Translations under genes and position numbers: made by a program | Shown here: positions 29,043 to 37,140 of the stretch, piece by piece | How the letters are laid out: each line of letters opens with the position of its first letter | How positions within the stretch are numbered: the first letter of the stretch is position 1 | The notes under the pieces: model-generated | The model's input: only the letters and a program-made list of their open reading frames with translations | Told to the model about the DNA's origin: nothing | The model's database searches: none | Source of the DNA: an uncultured Methylophaga sp. | GTDB lineage: Bacteria; Pseudomonadota; Gammaproteobacteria; Nitrosococcales; Methylophagaceae | Reading direction: 5' to 3' | Length of the DNA stretch: 64,000 bases | Assembly: GCF_947259025.1 (NCBI RefSeq) | Contig: NZ_CAMYKO010000006.1 | Location: forward strand, 186,001 to 250,000

Positions 29043-29414
29043 TCAATCCCCAAGCTGATAGGTCTCACGCAGTATCTGATTACGCTCACGGGCCAGCTGA
29101 ATGGCGCAGCTCATGGTCATCAAATTCTGAATACGGGGCTGGCTGTAAATCATAAATACGCTCTGACACTGACGCTTACGGTAGGCATCCCAGTTTTTCT
29201 GGCCCAGCTCAATCAATTGCAGCAGATCCGGGTCGCCGGCAAATTTTTGCCTGATGTGATCCAGGTTGCTGTCCAACTCATCCACCGCCCGCTCAAGCTT
29301 GGTATCCAGGCACTGATTCATGGCTTGCTCACCTACTGTCTGCGGACACAAAGCCCGAGCCTGGGTGAGGGATGGAGCGAACAGCACAAATAACAAAATA
29401 ATTCTGAACATCAT
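29043..29414 (-). CDS. LprI-like (DUF1311) periplasmic protein
   Basis: A 123-residue exported protein with a signal peptide cleaved near residue 20 (…LTQARA). The mature part carries four Cys and the DUF1311 pattern CLDTKLERAVDELDSNL … KNWDAYRKRQCQ … CAIQLARERNQIL. DUF1311 includes the mycobacterial lysozyme inhibitor LprI; an inhibitor role here is only a possibility. It ends just before the repeat array and starts 2 bases after the hypothetical gene ending at 29417. Confidence 0.8.
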   Translation of the reverse strand: MMFRIILLFVLFAPSLTQARALCPQTVGEQAMNQCLDTKLERAVDELDSNLDHIRQKFAGDPDLLQLIELGQKNWDAYRKRQCQSVFMIYSQPRIQNLMTMSCAIQLARERNQILRETYQLGD

Positions 29415-29416
29415 GG

Positions 29417-29815
29417 TTATTGTTTGAGAGTAAATAAAATCTGTCTGGCCAGCTTTTCCATTGTTTCCAGGCTGATATCGGCCTGCTGCAGAAAAGTGGC
29501 ATCATAAAAATCCGGTTCGGCCCAGTGCTTGCCAGTAATATGGCAGCGCTTGGCCAGCTTGTTCAAACCCAACTCTTCCAATTCAAAGCCAAGCCGGGTC
29601 CAGACCAGGGCGAGGTCCTTTTCACTACTGTGGTCAACCTGTCCGTTTTCGATCTGGCGCAGGTAAACGCTGGTCTCCCTGGCAGCCAGCACCACATTCT
29701 GCAGTGCTTTGACTGACTGTTGCTGACGTGCCTGACTGGCCCGGTTCAGGTTGGCAAGCCAGCGGCGCACATGTTTGAAAATCGCCCACCATGTCTGGGG
29801 GCTGAGATTATCCAT
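29417..29815 (-). CDS. Uncharacterised helical protein, 132 residues
   Basis: Not recognised. The likely start is ATG 29815, which overlaps the GNAT stop by 8 bases (coupled translation); the frame is open further upstream, but that part overlaps the acetyltransferase gene. The protein is rich in Gln, Leu and Arg, has a basic N-terminal half with two Trp (SPQTWWAIFKHVRRWLANLN), and contains no signal or clear membrane segment. Predicted mostly alpha-helical and soluble. Confidence 0.6.
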   Translation of the reverse strand: MDNLSPQTWWAIFKHVRRWLANLNRASQARQQQSVKALQNVVLAARETSVYLRQIENGQVDHSSEKDLALVWTRLGFELEELGLNKLAKRCHITGKHWAEPDFYDATFLQQADISLETMEKLARQILFTLKQ

Positions 29816-30275
29816 TATCCTGCTCCAGGCTGAGCCGCATCGGCACCATCGCGGAAAAGCTGAAACCCTGCTGTTGGTAGAATTGCTGTGCTGATTTGTT
29901 ATCCCTGTCAGTGAGCAGGGTGATGCGCAAACAGTCTCTCTTGCGGGCATGCGCGATAGCCGCACTGAGTAATTGTCTGCCGTAACCGCTACCTCGAAAG
30001 TTTTCATTGATAATCATATCTTCCAGCAGTGCAACCCGGCCACCCATGGCGGTGGAAGGTAAATAAAGCAGACTGACCATGCCTATCACCTGGTGTTGTT
30101 GGCGGGCCAGTAAAATCTCTCCCTGCTCGGGGTGTGCCAGCTGGTCACGCACTGCCCGTTGTTGGCGGGGTGGGTCCGGTTTGAAATCAGCTTCCTGTTC
30201 AAACAGGGCTGTCAGTAGTGCCACGATGGCATCAATATCGTTATTACTGGCCAGACTGAAATGCAGTGCAGTCAT
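29808..30275 (-). CDS. GNAT-family N-acetyltransferase
   Basis: A 155-residue acetyl-CoA-dependent acetyltransferase. The acetyl-CoA loop motif is RGSGYGRQLLSAAIAHA, preceded by the beta-4 strand LLEDMIINENF and followed by the NKSAQQFYQQQGF motif B. ATG 30275 is chosen for its AGGA ribosome site and family-typical length over an upstream in-frame start at 30338. Acceptor unknown. Confidence 0.88.
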   Translation of the reverse strand: MTALHFSLASNNDIDAIVALLTALFEQEADFKPDPPRQQRAVRDQLAHPEQGEILLARQQHQVIGMVSLLYLPSTAMGGRVALLEDMIINENFRGSGYGRQLLSAAIAHARKRDCLRITLLTDRDNKSAQQFYQQQGFSFSAMVPMRLSLEQDNG

Positions 30276-30361
30276 GATTTTTCCTGTCGGTGAACGCGGG
30301 TTCGTTTCCGGGGTCGATTGATAGTAGCATGAGTCCAAGAATCCCTTTAAATGGAGGCAAC

Positions 30362-31108
30362 ATGGCGAAGTGGCTTGAGGCGACCGTCGTTGAAAACAAG
30401 CAGTGGAATGAACGGCTGCATTCTTTACGTTTGCAGGCGGATTTCCCGGAATTCAAAGCCGGACAATTTGCTCGCCTGGCACTGGACATTGATGGTGAAC
30501 AGGTCATTCGACCTTTTTCGCTGGTCAATGCACCTGATGAGACACCCTTGGATTTTTATTTTATCGAGGTGCCTGGCGGACAGCTATCTCCGCACCTGGC
30601 CAGACTTGAGGCGGGGGATGCCGTTCAGCTTGCGCCCAAAGCCGCTGGGCTACTGACCGTGGATCAATTGCCCGAGGCGAAACATCTTTACCTGCTGTCT
30701 ACCGGTACCGGCATTGGCCCGTTTTTGTCGATCATTAAAAATGCCGAGACCTGGCAGCGTTTTGAAAAAGTGGTGCTGGTACATGCCGTGCGTTATCAGG
30801 ATGAGCTGACCTATCAGGACACCATTGCCGAAGTTCAGGCCAAGCAGCCGGAAAGCTTTGTCTATGTGCCCATGGTGAGTCGTGAACAGTGTGATTTCGC
30901 CTTGTCCGGTCGCATTCCCCAGGCAATAGAAGATGGTAAGTTGTCACACTGGACCGGGCTTGATATCACGCCGGAGGACAGCCAGATTATGCTATGCGGC
31001 AACCCGGCAATGATTCAGGAGACCATGGACCTTCTGATAGATAATTATGGACTGACCAAGCACAGCCGCCGCGAGCCGGGGCACATCAGTATTGAGAAAT
31101 ACTGGTAG
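30362..31108 (+). CDS. fpr: Ferredoxin/flavodoxin-NADP reductase
   Basis: FAD enzyme moving electrons between NADPH and ferredoxin or flavodoxin. From ATG 30362 it has 248 residues, the same as E. coli Fpr, with GGAGG 4 bases upstream; the frame is open further up to 30290. FAD-binding RPFSLVNAPDE (Arg-x-Tyr-Ser variant RPFS) and NADP-binding LLSTGTGIGPFLSI are visible, and the C-terminus is EKYW as in bacterial class FNRs. Its stop codon abuts that of the convergent VOC gene. Confidence 0.93.
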   Translation: MAKWLEATVVENKQWNERLHSLRLQADFPEFKAGQFARLALDIDGEQVIRPFSLVNAPDETPLDFYFIEVPGGQLSPHLARLEAGDAVQLAPKAAGLLTVDQLPEAKHLYLLSTGTGIGPFLSIIKNAETWQRFEKVVLVHAVRYQDELTYQDTIAEVQAKQPESFVYVPMVSREQCDFALSGRIPQAIEDGKLSHWTGLDITPEDSQIMLCGNPAMIQETMDLLIDNYGLTKHSRREPGHISIEKYW

Positions 31109-31576
31109 TCAGCCCTGCTGGTAGGCCGCTTCCAAGGCGGGCAGGTCCAGTTTACTCATCTTCAGCAAAGCTGACATGACAGCCGGTGCCCGCTGTTTAT
31201 CCTGCAGCATAGTATCCAGTGATCGCGGCACAATTTGCCAGTAAACACCGAACTGATCCTGCACCCAGCCACAGTGCAGGCTGCGACCGCCATTGGCGAG
31301 TAGTCTGTCCCACAACTGATCAATTTCCTGCTGATGATCACAGTTCACAAACAGCGATAGGGCATGATTAAAGCTCACTTCATCGCCGCCATTGAGGGCG
31401 ATAAAAGTCTGACCATACAGGCGGAAATTGATCGATAAAACGCTGCCAGCCGGTCCCGGGCCAGCGCTGTTGTAGTAAAGCCTGTCTATTTCCTCACCAT
31501 CAAACACTGACAAGTAAAAGGCCACAGCCTGTTCGGCATTGCCGTCAAACCATAAACAAGGCGAAATCTTGTCCAT
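31109..31576 (-). CDS. PhnB-like VOC-family protein
   Basis: A 155-residue protein of the PhnB/3-dmu-9_3-mt group within the VOC superfamily. It contains KISPCLWFDGNAEQAVAFYL at the N-terminus and WGRxxLxHC-like CGWVQDQFGVYWQIVP in the second half. Members bind metal weakly or not at all and have no agreed function. Stop-to-stop contact with fpr leaves no room for a terminator between them. Confidence 0.83.
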   Translation of the reverse strand: MDKISPCLWFDGNAEQAVAFYLSVFDGEEIDRLYYNSAGPGPAGSVLSINFRLYGQTFIALNGGDEVSFNHALSLFVNCDHQQEIDQLWDRLLANGGRSLHCGWVQDQFGVYWQIVPRSLDTMLQDKQRAPAVMSALLKMSKLDLPALEAAYQQG

Positions 31577-31650
31577 TACTCCCTCCCTTATGCGCCGCTC
31601 TCAGCCGCCAGTCGGGGTGACGTGGAGCTGGTGAAGCGCAGATAATGCGT

Positions 31651-31674
31651 GACTTAATGATCGATGATTAAGTC
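31651..31674. repeat. 24-bp near-perfect DNA palindrome
   Basis: GACTTAAT and ATTAAGTC flank GATCGATG; 22 of 24 positions are symmetric. It lies between the end of the SDR gene (31692) and the start of the VOC gene (31576), both on the minus strand, so it may be a terminator stem or an operator of the VOC gene. Confidence 0.5.
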
Positions 31675-31691
31675 CAGCCATTGCCTGTGAC

Positions 31692-32354
31692 TTATCCCAG
31701 CCGTCCCCGCACGGCCTTGATAAAAGCCTCGGCAATGGGCATGTCTCCCTGGTAAAGCTCGTCAATCTGGTTAATGGCTTCAGAGTGATCCAGGCACTGC
31801 ACAATACAGGCTGCCACATCGGCGCGGGAGATGATTTGTTCATCCTTGTTCAGCGGTCGTTGTGTGGTGATACGCCCGGTGGCGGCATCATCCGTCAAAC
31901 GACCGGGCCTCATAATGGTGTAGGGGACGCCACTTTCCAGCAGATGCTTGTCGGCAAAATGCTTGCAGATATTGTAGTGCTTGATGGCCGGGGTGCCGTT
32001 TTCCGGGTCACCGGCATCACGGCTGCTGATCATGACAAATTGTTTGACCTTATGCTTATGCGCCATATCGATGGCTTTCACCGCGCCCCACAGGTCAATC
32101 AGGATGGTTTTATCCGGTCCGGTCTTACCGCCCGAACCAGCGGTGAAGACGACCTTATCGCAGTCGGCAAAGGCCTCATCCGGCAAAGGCTGCTCCAGAT
32201 CGGCAAGATAAGTCTCAGCGCCCAGTTTTTCCATGATTTGAGCCTGTTCCTGATTTCTGATCATCGCCCTGACTGGCATTTTCGCCAGTGCCATCAGTCC
32301 GATCAGTTGCTTACCAATCTGGCCATTGGCTCCGATTACCAGGGTTTTATCCAT
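31692..32354 (-). CDS. Atypical SDR, NAD(P)H-binding protein
   Basis: A 220-residue Rossmann-fold protein. The nucleotide loop is GANGQIGKQL (residues 8-17), followed by RAMIRN at beta-2, and the mid-domain VVFTAGSGG and VMISSRDA strands. It lacks the YxxxK of classical SDRs in the usual place (AIKHYNICKHFAD is a possible equivalent). Similar proteins act as stress-linked oxidoreductases or NAD(P) sensors. Divergent from arsR, so a shared control region is possible. Confidence 0.83.
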   Translation of the reverse strand: MDKTLVIGANGQIGKQLIGLMALAKMPVRAMIRNQEQAQIMEKLGAETYLADLEQPLPDEAFADCDKVVFTAGSGGKTGPDKTILIDLWGAVKAIDMAHKHKVKQFVMISSRDAGDPENGTPAIKHYNICKHFADKHLLESGVPYTIMRPGRLTDDAATGRITTQRPLNKDEQIISRADVAACIVQCLDHSEAINQIDELYQGDMPIAEAFIKAVRGRLG

Positions 32355-32426
32355 AGCGGACTCCTTTGCTTTGACTCGGTTAATGACAGATTATCACGCC
32401 TGAAAAGCACTATCATGATGCGTTAT

Positions 32427-32469
32427 ATGTCGATAAATGTTGACATAAAATATAAATGTCCATTATTCT
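32427..32469 (+). promoter_or_regulatory. Putative arsR promoter/operator
   Basis: A perfect -35 TTGACA (32440-32445) overlaps an inverted repeat ATGTC-N10-GACAT (32427-32446), and a weak -10 TATTCT lies at 32464-32469. This leaves only about 6 bases to the arsR ATG, so the transcript would be nearly leaderless; an alternative -10 is TATAAA at 32451. ArsR repressors bind such AT-rich dyads over their own promoter. Confidence 0.45.
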
Positions 32470-32475
32470 GGAAAT

Positions 32476-32826
32476 ATGGAAATACAAAAAGCCACAGTGA
32501 TCTTTGATGCCCTGTCTCAGGAAACCCGCCTGAAGGCATTCCGGCTGCTGGTGGAATCCGGACCCGAAGGCCTGCCAGCCGGAGCCATCAGTGAACAACT
32601 GCAAACACCACACAACACCTTGTCATTTCATCTCAACCAGTTATCACATGCCGGCATTGTGACCTCACAAAAACAGGGCCGCTCCGTGATTTACGCGGCC
32701 AATTTCGAAGCCATGAACGCTTTGATTAGCTTTATGGTGAAAGATTGCTGTAGCCGCGATATGGCACAGATTCGGGAAGATGAAAAAACCGGCTGTTCTA
32801 TTATTCAACTATCAAACTGCTGCTGA
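32476..32826 (+). CDS. arsR: ArsR-family metalloregulator
   Basis: A 116-residue winged-helix repressor, expected to release the ars promoter on binding As(III). The HTH is PAGAISEQLQTPHNTLSFHL with the wing KQGRSVIYAANFE. Cysteine pairs lie in the C-terminal part (KDCCSRD near residue 94, and the terminal SNCC plus GCS), not in the ELCVCDL site of the classical E. coli protein, so it is a C-terminal-Cys type ArsR. First gene of the arsR-arsI-arsC-acr3 operon. Confidence 0.92.
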   Translation: MEIQKATVIFDALSQETRLKAFRLLVESGPEGLPAGAISEQLQTPHNTLSFHLNQLSHAGIVTSQKQGRSVIYAANFEAMNALISFMVKDCCSRDMAQIREDEKTGCSIIQLSNCC

Positions 32827-32845
32827 AAAGCCAGCGAGGTAAACC

Positions 32846-33331
32846 ATGAAAACCATGCATATCCACGTCGGTGTGGACAATATAGAGCAGGGCGTTCGCT
32901 TTTATTCAGCGATGTTCGCTGCAAAACCGAGCAAACTAAAAGACGATTACGCCAAGTGGGAATTGACTGACCCAAAGCTGAACTTTGCCATCTCAACCCG
33001 CAGTGGCAAACAAGGCCTCGATCATCTGGGCCTGCAGGTCGAAGATGACGTTGAGCTGACTGCCCTGCGTGATCAACTGACAGAAGCGGATATCAGCACT
33101 TTTGATGAAGGCGAAACGGTGTGCTGCTATGCCGAGTCCGACAAGTCCTGGGTTGAAGATCCGGCCGGAATTGCCTGGGAAGCCTATCGCACCATGGGGG
33201 AAGCCCAGCTTTTCTCCGAGCAGAAAAACGAGTCTGACAGTGCTTGCTGTACGCCAGTCAATATTCCTGTGGTATCGGCCGCCAGTGACTGCTGTGAACC
33301 TTCTGATAACAACAATTCCGGATGCTGCTGA
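32846..33331 (+). CDS. arsI: ArsI/CadI-family VOC protein (probable C-As lyase)
   Basis: A 161-residue VOC protein of the ArsI/CadI group. ArsI is an Fe(II) dioxygenase that splits the C-As bond of methylarsenite and aromatic arsenicals. The N-terminus has HIHVGVDNIEQGVRFYSAMF, the central His-Gly-Leu metal site is LDHLGLQVED, and the vicinal cysteines that bind trivalent organoarsenicals are in ETVCCYAESDKSW. A Cys-rich tail with three further CC pairs (DSACCTP, SDCCEP, SGCC) is present. CadI-type cadmium binding is the alternative. The stop overlaps the arsC ATG (TGATG). Confidence 0.85.
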   Translation: MKTMHIHVGVDNIEQGVRFYSAMFAAKPSKLKDDYAKWELTDPKLNFAISTRSGKQGLDHLGLQVEDDVELTALRDQLTEADISTFDEGETVCCYAESDKSWVEDPAGIAWEAYRTMGEAQLFSEQKNESDSACCTPVNIPVVSAASDCCEPSDNNNSGCC

Positions 33332-33738
33332 TGAAAAAAGTACTGGTTTTATGCACGGGTAATTCCTGCCGTTCGGTCATGGCCGAAGCCCTGATTAATC
33401 AACTTAAAGACGACTACCAGGCCGTTAGTGCGGGTAGTCAGCCTGCCGGTTATGTCCATCCCAAATCGATTGAAACGCTGAAACGCCACGGCATCGACCC
33501 CGGTCAGCCAAAAAGTCAGTCCTGGGATGACTTTGCTGATACGGCTTTTGATTATGTGATCACGGTGTGTGATAACGCAGCCAATGAAGCCTGTCCGGCT
33601 TTTATGGGCGATTTCAAACGACTGCACTGGAGCACACCTGATCCCGCCAAGGCCGAGGGCACTGAAGCGGACATTGAAGCCGCCTTTGATGAAGCCTTCA
33701 ACATGCTCAAAACACGTATCGAACAGGAGCTACCATGA
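33331..33738 (+). CDS. arsC: Arsenate reductase, low-molecular-weight phosphatase type
   Basis: Reduces As(V) to As(III) with thioredoxin. It has 135 residues, an LMW-PTP-like P-loop CTGNSCRS (from Cys8) and the downstream redox cysteines in [12 protein letters not shown]. The phosphatase Asp loop is TPDPAK. An in-frame ATG at 33322 is too far inside arsI to be likely. The last 4 bases overlap the acr3 start. Confidence 0.94.
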   Translation: MKKVLVLCTGNSCRSVMAEALINQLKDDYQAVSAGSQPAGYVHPKSIETLKRHGIDPGQPKSQSWDDFADTAFDYVITVCDNAANEACPAFMGDFKRLHWSTPDPAKAEGTEADIEAAFDEAFNMLKTRIEQELP

Positions 33739-34781
33739 GCGAATCGAGCGCCCCGATCGGCGTCTTTGAACGTTTTTTATCAGTCTGGATTGCGTTGGCC
33801 ATCATCGCCGGTGTCAGTTTGGGCTGGTTCTTTCCCGGTGTCTTTCAGCAGATTGCCGCGCTGGAATTTGCCAATGTCAATCTGGCCGTTGCCGTATTTA
33901 TCTGGCTGATGATTTTCCCGATGATGGTCAATGTCGACTTTGCCTCTATTAAGGATGTTGGCAAAAAGCCTAAAGGCCTGTGCCTGACGCTGGTGGTCAA
34001 CTGGCTGATCAAGCCGTTTACCATGGCCGGGCTGGGGATATTGTTCTTCGAGTTCCTGTTTGCCGGCCTGGTCGATCCGCAAACTGCTAAGGAATATATT
34101 GCTGGCATGATTCTGCTGGGCGTGGCGCCCTGTACCGCGATGGTGTTTATCTGGAGCCAGCTGGTGCGCGGTGATGCCAATTACACGCTGGTGCAGGTGT
34201 CGATCAACGACATCATTATGGTGTTCGCTTTCGCGCCAATAGCTGCCTTTCTGCTGGGGATGACCAATATTATCGTGCCCTGGGAGACGTTGTTATTGTC
34301 GGTGGTGCTGTACGTGGTCACACCATTGATGGCCGGTTACTTCACTCGCCGTAAGCTGGATAAAAGCAACGATCACCACGAGATTGCCGAGTTTACCGAG
34401 AAGGTCAAACCCTGGTCGATTCTGGGTCTGCTGGCGACCGTGACCTTGTTATTCGGCTTTCAGGCCGAAACCATTCTCGCCAAGCCAATGGTGATTGTTT
34501 TAATTGCTATCCCTTTATTGATTCAGAGCTACGGCATTTTTGCCATTGCCTATGGCTGGGCCTATTTGTGGAAAGTACCGTTCAATGTCGCCGCTCCCGC
34601 TGCCCTGATTGGCACCTCTAACTTCTTTGAATTGGCAGTGGCGGTGGCTATCAGCCTGTTTGGCCTCAACTCTGGTGCAGCGCTGGCTACCGTGGTCGGC
34701 GTGCTGGTGGAAGTACCGGTGATGTTGTCACTGGTGGCTCTGGCGATCAAAACCAAGCCTTTGTTTGCACGGTTTGCTTAG
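33735..34781 (+). CDS. acr3: Arsenite efflux permease, ACR3 family
   Basis: A 348-residue inner-membrane protein with ten helices that extrudes As(III). The family signature Cys in helix 4 ([15 protein letters not shown]) and the conserved Glu in helix 9 ([14 protein letters not shown]) are present. Sometimes annotated as arsB, but it is the ACR3/BASS-fold type and not ArsB. It ends the arsR-arsI-arsC-acr3 operon and is followed by a repeat pair. Confidence 0.95.
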   Translation: MSESSAPIGVFERFLSVWIALAIIAGVSLGWFFPGVFQQIAALEFANVNLAVAVFIWLMIFPMMVNVDFASIKDVGKKPKGLCLTLVVNWLIKPFTMAGLGILFFEFLFAGLVDPQTAKEYIAGMILLGVAPCTAMVFIWSQLVRGDANYTLVQVSINDIIMVFAFAPIAAFLLGMTNIIVPWETLLLSVVLYVVTPLMAGYFTRRKLDKSNDHHEIAEFTEKVKPWSILGLLATVTLLFGFQAETILAKPMVIVLIAIPLLIQSYGIFAIAYGWAYLWKVPFNVAAPAALIGTSNFFELAVAVAISLFGLNSGAALATVVGVLVEVPVMLSLVALAIKTKPLFARFA

Positions 34782-34795
34782 GGGCATGTTGTAAG

Positions 34796-34884
34796 TACTG
34801 GGACTGGATCGCCGCGGCCTGTGGCCTCGCGATGACAGAGGGGTGTCATTGCGAGGAGGTACGACGAAGCAATCCAGTACCGTG
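34796..34884. repeat. Inverted pair of the dispersed 34-bp module
   Basis: A right module (34803-34836, ACTGGATCGCC…CTCGCGATGAC) is followed after 8 bases by a left module (34845-34880, GTCATTGCGAGGAGG…CAATCCAGT). The two are near-complements and give a long hairpin 15 bases after the acr3 stop. Confidence 0.92.
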
Positions 34885-34937
34885 CTTAAAACAATCACCA
34901 CTTGTCCCTAAATCACCCCAGCCAGCCGACAGAAAGC

Positions 34938-35786
34938 TTACTCTCGTATCGGCAACAAGCCATGCTCCTCAACACGGCCCGTAATCAGCCGGGTGGCAAT
35001 CACTTCAAAGTAGGTATTATTGCCACTGATACCTTTTGCTCCGGGCAGGTTTAGCTTATCCAGAGGGAGGGTTTCCAGGCTCACAGTCTGATGGGTCTGC
35101 AAACTGTTCTTGAAACTGTCGGCCAGCACCCAGAACGGTTTGCCGAAATGGCGTGCGGCCAGCGCCTGTAGCAGGGTACCGGTTTTATTAACAAAGTGAT
35201 GGTCACTCAGCCAGTTGTCACAGCCGACGATATTCATATCCACATTGGGCATGGTCTGGCCCATTTCGGCATCGGTAATTACCGTGACCGGCACGTCCAT
35301 ACGGTTTAGTTGTGAGGCAACCATCAGCCCCTCATTCCCCGGCGCGCTGATGGTGATAATCACGTTGAAATCCATATGTCGCTCAAGCAGCTGTTCGAAC
35401 ATTGCCATCACCTGTGAACTGCGGCTATGGGTCATCACGGTCATGCCGGGTTTAATCAGCTCTGCTGCGTTTTCAGCAACTTGTTCCGATGCCTGAGCAA
35501 GCTGGCGATAAACATTCAGCAAACCATCCAGGTATTGCTGCCGATAGTTATCAGCCCCGGGATCAAGGCGCTGCTGCCAGCGGTGCAGGGCATTGCCCAG
35601 CGGCACCATACTGGCGCGGGCATGGCTCAGATCTTCCACGATCATTTCAATCTGTTCGGGTGTTTGTTCGCCAGTCTCGAAAAGACAGTCCTTGAGCCGC
35701 GATAAGGTCAGCAAAGCCAGTTCGGTTGCACCGGCGCTGCGGTTCTCCTGCAGCGAAGTGAGCAGGTGTTGATAAGCCTCTGACAT
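34938..35786 (-). CDS. eIF2B alpha/beta/delta-like Rossmann protein
   Basis: A 282-residue protein of the initiation factor 2B/ribose-1,5-bisphosphate isomerase/MtnA superfamily. The helical N-terminal half is followed by the sugar-phosphate-binding half with TVMTHSRSSQV, VGCDNWLSD and NKTGTLLQALAARHFGKPFW. In bacteria and archaea such proteins are sugar-phosphate isomerases or uncharacterised. ATG 35786 (AAGGTGG site) is chosen, but the frame continues up to 35855. Specific substrate unknown. Confidence 0.78.
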   Translation of the reverse strand: MSEAYQHLLTSLQENRSAGATELALLTLSRLKDCLFETGEQTPEQIEMIVEDLSHARASMVPLGNALHRWQQRLDPGADNYRQQYLDGLLNVYRQLAQASEQVAENAAELIKPGMTVMTHSRSSQVMAMFEQLLERHMDFNVIITISAPGNEGLMVASQLNRMDVPVTVITDAEMGQTMPNVDMNIVGCDNWLSDHHFVNKTGTLLQALAARHFGKPFWVLADSFKNSLQTHQTVSLETLPLDKLNLPGAKGISGNNTYFEVIATRLITGRVEEHGLLPIRE

Positions 35787-36013
35787 GGCGCGCCACCTTT
35801 TCCTTAATTGCAATAAAGCATAGGACTGATTGTGACATGCCATGGGCTTGGTCAACCAGCTTCAGGCTTCATCAGCACCTGGGGTGATGAGTAGCCTATT
35901 CAGCGTCTGATTAAATTTCACTCATCCATTTTGTCGTTATAATGGACGATACGCAGGCTAGAAGTCACGTGCCAGCCATATCATCAGATCGGCGATCTGA
36001 AAGGAGTGGGATG

Positions 36014-36283
36014 ATGAGTAACAGGCAAAACCCCGGCATTTACGTGGAGTGTCTGGCTGATTATCGGGCGGAACAAGAGCCCGGCCGTTTCTTTTATGGC
36101 GACAGACAAATCCTGGTCAGCGAAATCCTGGATCGCTGGCTGGATCCTTCTCATGGCTATTACAAACTACGTGGAGATGATGATGCGCTATATATTCTGC
36201 GCCATGATGTCATTCTTGATAGTTGGGAGCTGATCCTGTTCGACAGCGGAAAATACGAGCCCACGCGGCTGTCATCGACATAG
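36014..36283 (+). CDS. Uncharacterised small soluble protein, 89 residues
   Basis: Not recognised by name. The start at 36014 is supported by AAGGAG 7 bases upstream (36001-36006); an ATG directly before (36011) also exists. The protein reads PGIYVECLADYRAEQEPGRF and continues with a beta-rich pattern of aromatic and charged residues (VSEILDRWLDPSHGYYKLRG, LYILRHDVILDSWELILFD) ending in a short polar tail. No signal or membrane segment. It looks like a small, conserved, cytosolic beta-rich domain. Confidence 0.65.
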   Translation: MSNRQNPGIYVECLADYRAEQEPGRFFYGDRQILVSEILDRWLDPSHGYYKLRGDDDALYILRHDVILDSWELILFDSGKYEPTRLSST

Positions 36284-36322
36284 CCTGACTTGATGACAGC
36301 GCACCAACCTCTAAGACAAACC

Positions 36323-37075
36323 GTCACTGCGAGGAGCGATAGCGACGCGGCAGTCCAGCCTCGATCTATATTCAAGTCCGGGCTGGTCGTGCTTGTGGGT
36401 TTTGATTGCTCAACTGAGGCCTGGATTGCTTCACTTCGTTCGCAATGACGGCGCTTAGAAAAATCATCACTGTGAGGAACGATAGCGACGCGGCAGTCCA
36501 GCCCCGATCTATATTCAAGTCCGGGCTGTTTGTACTGGTGAGTTTTGATTGCTGAACTGAGGCCTGGATTGCTTCACTTCGTTCGCAATGACGGCGCTTA
36601 GAAAAATCGTCACTGTGAGGAACGATAGCGACGCGACAGTCCAGCCCCGATCTATATTCAAGTCCGGGCTGTTTGTGCTTGTGGGTTTTGATTGCTGAAC
36701 TGTGGCCTGGATTGCTTCACTGCGTTCGCAATGACGGGACGTAGGAAAAATCGTCACTGCGAGGAGCGCTAGCGACGCGGCAGTCCAGCCCCGATCTATA
36801 TTAAATCCCAGGCTGATTGTACTTGTGAGTTTTGATTGCTGAGCTGTGGCCTGGATTGCTTCACTTCGTTCGCAATGACGGGACTTAGAGAAAATGTCAC
36901 TGCGAGGAGCGCTAGCGACGCGGCAGTCCAGCCCCGATCTATATTAAATCCCGGGCTGATTGTACTTGTGAGTTTTGATTGCTGAGCTGTGGCATGGATT
37001 GCTTCACTTCGTTCGCAATGACGGGACTTAGAGAAAATGTCACTGCGAGGAGCGCTAGCGACGCGGCAGTCCAGA
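36323..37075. repeat. Tandem repeat array 2, period 143-144 bp, about 5.3 copies
   Basis: Left modules (GTCACTGCGAGGAGCGATAGC…CAGTCCAG) start at 36323, 36466, 36609, 36753, 36896 and 37039. Each full unit has a core beginning CCCCGATCTATATT and a right module GCCTGGATTGCTTCACTTCG…CGCAATGAC. The module is the same family as array 1, but the core is unrelated and the internal part of the module differs (TAGCGACGCGGC). The array fills the 36284-37140 gap between the small protein gene and the CaCA antiporter gene. Confidence 0.95.
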
Positions 37076-37140
37076 TCCAGATCTCAATTCCACGCACCAT
37101 CATTGATATTCACCCCCCCCCAAGACCGCCAGAAAAAGCC

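Noticed and set aside
31785-32507. 240-codon plus-strand frame opposite the SDR gene and arsR leader
   Set aside because: Shadow of the minus-strand SDR; no ribosome site.
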